NCBI RefSeq assembly: GCF_019091455.1
Contig: NZ_JAGXJN010000003.1
Coordinates: 52,548 to 116,547, forward strand
Reading direction: 5' to 3'
Length of the DNA: 64,000 bases
Source of the DNA: Chitinophaga sp. GbtcB8
GTDB taxonomy: Bacteria > Bacteroidota > Bacteroidia > Chitinophagales > Chitinophagaceae
Positions within the stretch are counted from its first letter, which is position 1; each line of letters starts with the position of its first letter. The notes beneath the pieces are model-generated. The model was not told the DNA's origin and did no database searches. It saw nothing but the letters and a program-made list of their open reading frames with translations. The position numbers were made by a program, and so were the translations under genes. Shown one piece after another: positions 60,488 through 64,000 of this stretch.

Positions 60488-60682
60488 TACTTTTTTTTTA
60501 CCTCATTACAGGCTTCGCAGGCATGCTCCGCTGGTTGGTAACATAGTGTACTGCGATCTGAGGAAAATATTGCTTTCAGCAGGATAGGGATGATAGGTAA
60601 AGGCGGTTAATTCAAATATAAATAAAACCGGCAATAATTTACGGGGGGGATGTGAACAGCGCAGGTATGGAAATGCCTGAAA
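60488..60682. other. Intergenic stretch without recognised features
   Basis: Nothing beyond a poly-T run near 60490 and a poly-G run near 60645 is seen between the doubtful frame and the S41 terminator. With the doubtful frame rejected, the gene-free stretch would extend from 60319 to 60751. Confidence 0.5.
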
Positions 60683-60741
60683 TGCAAATGTGCAAATGAC
60701 CGGTATCCGGCAAAGCAGGATCCTTCATTTGCACATTTGCA
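60683..60741 (-). terminator. Terminator of the S41 protease gene
   Basis: TGCAAATGTGCAAATGA (60683-60699) is perfectly inverted at 60725-60741 with a 25-base loop that contains its own short CCGG-type dyad. It lies 11 bases past the protease stop on the minus strand. Confidence 0.65.
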
Positions 60742-60751
60742 GATCTGTACA

Positions 60752-62284
60752 TTATTTTCTGAAATCCACCATGCCATTAAACTGGCCGGAGGTAATGGAA
60801 CGTTTAATATTTTTACGCAGGCTTGGATCCGCTGTCATACGCAGCTCTGTAGATGCCTGGCGGAACCTGCCGGTGCTGATATAGCTGAATATTTTGCTCA
60901 GGTGGTCGTCGCCGGTGCTGCCCCAGGGGATGTTTACATAGTCTGTAGCTGCCTGGTCCGGCGCTATGCCGGAATAATACCCGCCCTGGTTGGATGCATT
61001 CTTGGTTTCAAAGTTAATGGCATACAGGTCGGCCAGGTAATTTTCCTTGCCGGTGCTGTCATAATCCGAAATAGTATAGCTGAAAAAGCCTACTGGTTTG
61101 CCGTAGGTAGTGTCGCCTACCAGTTTTACGGTCATATACGGCTTCAGGTTGTTCAGCGTTAGCTCGCTGGCAGAAGCTGTTTGACCAGCAGTGATAAAAA
61201 ATACTTTTTCCAGTGACAGGCCGCCAGTGGCGCTGAATTTAATAGACGCCGGCAGGCCGGTAGCCGCCAGGTTCTGCGTCAGCTTATCGTTATAGGTGTA
61301 GTTGTACATTACCTTGTTCTGCGCGCTGGACGGCGCTATGGCGCTATCCAGGTATTGCGCGGTAGATACGGCCCCGCCGGTATTGTACCGCAGATCCACG
61401 ATCAGGTTACTGATATTGGCGGATTTAAATTTGGCAAACAGCTGGTCCAGCACCTGTTTGGTAGGCGTGGCTGCACCGCTGGTATTGGTTACACTGGAGT
61501 AAGTATAGAACACGAAGTAACCTACCTGTTTTCCGCTTACGGTATAAACAGTATCAAATAATACCGGGTTTACATTGTAAGAGGAAGGCGTTAGGGTAAG
61601 TGTAGCGGTAGTGCTGTTAGCTTTCTTAAAGGTAAAGGAGGTTGCGCCGGTAGGGTTATAGACCGCATTGGTTACCTTGGTAGTGTTAGCGCCGCCGTTA
61701 TCATACGCAATATTATCATCGCCGTTAATAGCGGTTATTTCCCAGCCTCTCTGTACGCCCTGCACACCGGCCGGGCTGTTCTTATCCGCATATAGCACCA
61801 TCAGATGGCTGGCATCGTTCTGGTCCAGGGCATAGGTTACTTCCATTCCCAGGCTGCCGTTGGTGCCGGCTGCTTTCTCGATCACACCGTTCTGCAGCTT
61901 ATTGGCAAGGGAGCCGGTACGGTCCAGGAAGCTGTAGCGGTCCAGGTTGTTGCCGTTCAGCTTAGGGTAGCTGATCATGGTGCTCAGCAGGTCTTCCGCT
62001 TTGGCGTAGGAAGTGCTGAACGGGTCAATGGAAGGCAACTGGCTGTACCAGTAGTAGGTAGGCAGGCCTTTGGCTGCATTCCGGCCGCCATCTGCATACG
62101 TTACCTGCATAATGCGGTACATCAGGTATTTCAGTGAATCCTCGTCAGTACGTGCGGTGCCATTATTCCCGGAGTTATCATCCCCCGGTGATGTTTTATC
62201 TTTTTTACAGGAAAAGAACACGCTGCTGCAAAGCAGGCTCATTATTATCATGGGCATTCCGGCCGATAAAAAATGCTTTCTCAT
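60752..62284 (-). CDS. S41 family (tail-specific) protease, lipoprotein
   Basis: A 510-residue lipoprotein (lipobox SSVFFSC, Cys 26). A PDZ-like region spans about 165-245 (YADKNSPAGVQGVQRGWEI), and the S41 catalytic domain (about 250-470) has VDLRYNTGGAV and the Ser nucleophile in TAGQTASASELTLNNL. DPSLRKNIKRSITSGQF follows at the end. Family function is periplasmic protein turnover or maturation. Monocistronic with its own terminator. Confidence 0.85.
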   Translation of the reverse strand: MRKHFLSAGMPMIIMSLLCSSVFFSCKKDKTSPGDDNSGNNGTARTDEDSLKYLMYRIMQVTYADGGRNAAKGLPTYYWYSQLPSIDPFSTSYAKAEDLLSTMISYPKLNGNNLDRYSFLDRTGSLANKLQNGVIEKAAGTNGSLGMEVTYALDQNDASHLMVLYADKNSPAGVQGVQRGWEITAINGDDNIAYDNGGANTTKVTNAVYNPTGATSFTFKKANSTTATLTLTPSSYNVNPVLFDTVYTVSGKQVGYFVFYTYSSVTNTSGAATPTKQVLDQLFAKFKSANISNLIVDLRYNTGGAVSTAQYLDSAIAPSSAQNKVMYNYTYNDKLTQNLAATGLPASIKFSATGGLSLEKVFFITAGQTASASELTLNNLKPYMTVKLVGDTTYGKPVGFFSYTISDYDSTGKENYLADLYAINFETKNASNQGGYYSGIAPDQAATDYVNIPWGSTGDDHLSKIFSYISTGRFRQASTELRMTADPSLRKNIKRSITSGQFNGMVDFRK

Positions 62285-62680
62285 TCAAACTTGCATTTAG
62301 CTGATTAATAGTTGGCTTACCACGTTACAATGGTACTGATCTGGTAAAACATATAAACGCGAAAAAAGTGCATTTGTGCGAATGGCTCGACGAAAAGCGC
62401 AAATTGATCGGTGAAGATTACCATTAATTGCCCTATAATAATACGAATTTCTTTTAATACGGGCAGACAGTGGAAACCGTTGCCCTGGGGAATTGAACAA
62501 ATTTTAATATAACTGTCAGGAGTGGCTGGTTAGCGGTTAGCAATTAGCCGTTAGCCGTTAGCTGTTAGGGCCGGTTATGCATTATGGAAATAGTACAGTA
62601 ATGGCTACTGTTGTTAACAATAAGAAATTAAGCAACAACTGCCCACTAATCCGCTACGATCCTAACAGCTAACCGCTCTC
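62285..62680. other. Intergenic region with GTTAGC repeats and a dyad
   Basis: About 400 bases. A GTTAGC-like tandem repeat covers 62527-62570 (GTTAGCGGTTAGC then CCGTTAGCTGTTAGG), and CCTAACAGCTAACCG at 62661-62675 is its inverse, so the two can pair over about 13 bases. I see no gene. Confidence 0.5.
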
Positions 62681-63250
62681 CTAATTCGCCGCTGCAATTA
62701 TCGCCGTAACAGCCACGCCTATGCCTAAGCCGCCAATGCCCCAGTACAGCTTATCCAGGAAGCTTCTTTTCCGCGCCTGGTTCACCTGTTTAATAGCATC
62801 TCCGATAATAATATTGGTATTATTCAGCTGCGTGGATACATTGTTCAGTGTATCCTTTACAATACCAATATCACGGCTGGTGCGGTCCAGGGAAGTAATC
62901 GAGCTGCGGAATAAAGAATCGAACTGCAGCTTCAGGTTGGTATAATCCTGCTGGCCATTGGTAATCATACTATCCTGCTGCTGCACCAGGGTTTCGTAGG
63001 AGCGCAGGATCTCGCCACTGTTGCCGCCCTTACGGAATTGCTGGTAGGCCGACTGGTAAATGGAAAAGTTACGGCTGTTCATCAGCAGGCTGCTATCGCA
63101 CTGAATAATAATAGTATCGCCGTTGGTAAGCCGGTAGTTGCTGCTGCCGGTGCAGGTGTTAAAGAATTTGAGCCGGCCCTGCGCAGCAGTGTGCAGCACG
63201 GACAGCAGGCCTGCCAGTAACAACAGGCCGCATTTGAGGTTAGTTTGCAT
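62681..63250 (-). CDS. Hypothetical exported protein with coiled coil and C-terminal membrane segment
   Basis: A 189-residue protein with signal peptide (CGLLLLAGLLSVLHTAAQ). The middle (about 75-150) is predicted coiled coil with regular Ser/Asp/Thr heptads (SLDRTSRDIGIVKDTLNN), and residues about 167-187 (YWGIGGLGIGVAVTAIIAAA) form a membrane helix. It follows the next gene by 17 bases on the same strand. Unknown function; could be an envelope scaffold. Confidence 0.65.
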   Translation of the reverse strand: MQTNLKCGLLLLAGLLSVLHTAAQGRLKFFNTCTGSSNYRLTNGDTIIIQCDSSLLMNSRNFSIYQSAYQQFRKGGNSGEILRSYETLVQQQDSMITNGQQDYTNLKLQFDSLFRSSITSLDRTSRDIGIVKDTLNNVSTQLNNTNIIIGDAIKQVNQARKRSFLDKLYWGIGGLGIGVAVTAIIAAAN

Positions 63251-63267
63251 GGGGTTATGTATTTATT

Positions 63268-63642
63268 TTATTTCAGGTCTTCGGTAATAATATCATCTGT
63301 TGGCTGATAGTTGCTCAGTGTTTTGATCCGGTCTTTAATACTGTCTATTTTTACTTTGCTGTGCTCATCCCGTACGCGTTTTTCCAGGTCCATCAGCTCT
63401 GTTCTGTAACGGATATCGTTGATCAGCGCTTTTTGCCGGTCCAGGTTAACCTGTATGGAATCCAGGCCATTGCTGGCATCCTGCAGCTGCACCATAGCGC
63501 TGTCCAGCGTTTTACGCGCCAGCTCCAGGTTGCGTACCGCCTGTTTTAATCCTGCATTGGAACCAAACAGGTTAAAGCCCAGGTTAATTACAAGCACGCC
63601 GATAATTACAAATAAAAGAATTTTTGGGGCATTCGTGTTCAT
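63268..63642 (-). CDS. Hypothetical coiled-coil protein with N-terminal membrane anchor
   Basis: A 124-residue protein: membrane segment 8-26 (ILLFVIIGVLVINLGFNLF), then a long coiled coil (LKQAVRNLELARKTLDSAM and later LEKRVRDEHSKVK). It is the first of a two-gene pair with the exported coiled-coil protein; both may form one complex across the inner membrane. Not recognised. Confidence 0.65.
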   Translation of the reverse strand: MNTNAPKILLFVIIGVLVINLGFNLFGSNAGLKQAVRNLELARKTLDSAMVQLQDASNGLDSIQVNLDRQKALINDIRYRTELMDLEKRVRDEHSKVKIDSIKDRIKTLSNYQPTDDIITEDLK

Positions 63643-63799
63643 GGCAGTAGATTGTTGGGGTTATATACTATTTATAACAAATGTAACGCAAAAAATTTAA
63701 AGGGGAAGGGGGGGCACCGTTCATAAAAATAACCCTTAACATTGTTTTGAACTATTATTTTTACGGTCTTATCGCTAAAATTAACACGTCTATCGTACT

Positions 63800-64000
63800 A
63801 TGAGGAAAATAATCGCAACTGCCCTGGTGCTGGCTGCTTTATCAGCCCAGGCGCAAACAGTGGACAAGATCAAAGATCCCGCAGATTGGGTGAACCCGTT
63901 AATGGGTACCGCTTCCAAACACAGTTTGTCTACCGGTAATACTTACCCGGCCATTGCCTGTCCTTGGGGAATGATCTTCTGGATGCCGCAAACCGGCAAT
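63800..64000 (+). CDS. GH92 family protein, N-terminal part (continues beyond window)
   Basis: The first 67 codons: signal peptide (MRKIIATALVLAALSAQAQ) then DWVNPLMGTASKHSLSTGN and TYPAIACPWGMIFWMPQTG, the standard opening of the other GH92 branch. The alpha-mannosidase activity is therefore probable, but the catalytic region lies outside. It differs from the 7147 gene product, which opens with the rarer DPTIGNVGQ form. Confidence 0.85.
   Translation, partial: MRKIIATALVLAALSAQAQTVDKIKDPADWVNPLMGTASKHSLSTGNTYPAIACPWGMIFWMPQTGN

Overview
The window comes from a Gram-negative Bacteroidota chromosome, most likely a Chitinophaga-like member of the Chitinophagaceae. The evidence is SusC/SusD pairs, an ECF sigma factor/FecR pair ahead of a SusC receptor, many exported glycosidases and lyases (PL1, GH92 twice, GH105, GH29), a GT117-type DUF2723 protein, an LpxL/HtrB acyltransferase (so lipid A is made), weak ribosome binding sites, and class I lanthipeptide precursors of the Bacteroidota type. 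Organism assignment is inference from gene content; there is no rRNA in the window. I found no tRNA, CRISPR, transposase or phage genes.

Layout. (1) 1-1900: tail of a SusD-like lipoprotein and a PL1 pectate lyase, the end of a pectin utilisation locus. (2) 2233-7002: a stressosome operon, rsbR-rsbS-rsbT, an ATPase-phosphatase fusion, a hybrid ATPase-PAS-histidine kinase and a receiver-only regulator. (3) 7147-10668: GH92 alpha-mannosidase and an unknown secreted protein, convergent on a long hairpin. (4) 10785-18625: a class I lanthipeptide locus. LanB and a stand-alone C39 double-glycine protease lie on the minus strand. Divergent from them are six small precursor genes, LanC and a LuxR-type regulator; a MauE/DoxX-like membrane protein follows. 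(5) 18677-20539: fatty acid desaturase and lipid A acyltransferase. (6) 20701-31919: a nearly complete purine/ureide catabolic block (xanthine dehydrogenase, XdhC, uricase, UraH, UraD, allantoinase, allantoate amidohydrolase, ureidoglycine aminohydrolase) ending in a CitE-like DUF6986 enzyme. (7) 31961-39112: acyltransferase 3, a broken toxin-like pair, DUF2723 protein, GH105 and a PI-PLC-type lipoprotein. (8) 39628-47881: ECF sigma, FecR, SusC, SusD and DUF1735/DUF4361 lipoprotein. (9) 48236-51314: serine hydrolase, GIY-YIG-type protein and a truncated endonuclease Q-like PHP protein. (10) 51333-55527: porin, Rieske protein, imelysin and di-haem protein. (11) 55752-64000: GH29, VOC protein, aldo/keto reductase, class II cyclic nucleotide phosphodiesterase, small unknowns, S41 protease, and the start of a second GH92.

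The strongest candidate for an undescribed system is the lanthipeptide locus. Five of six precursors (B-F) share an almost invariant 30-residue leader ending in Lys-Gly-Gly, while their cores look like shuffled modules: C and F share TCSVLC, D/E/F share ISQG-x2-ICS-x-D-x-C, and B/C share a PPPPE tail. LanB and LanC would install the lanthionine rings, and the free-standing C39 protease is the obvious leader peptidase; no ABC transporter is in the window. A second candidate is a repeated noncoding element directly upstream of the SusC gene (41702-41780) and again, without a receptor gene, at 48031-48101. Both copies have an invariant TTGGTCG loop on a stem with a compensatory base change, followed by an invariant ATCGTGTTCTGAAC block.

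Smaller irregularities: a stressosome output apparently routed into a phosphorelay, a PHP protein that has lost its C-terminal part, a truncated toxin-like gene, a CGTCATTGCGAG inverted-repeat element, and a dispersed CCATGGACTATGGA repeat.
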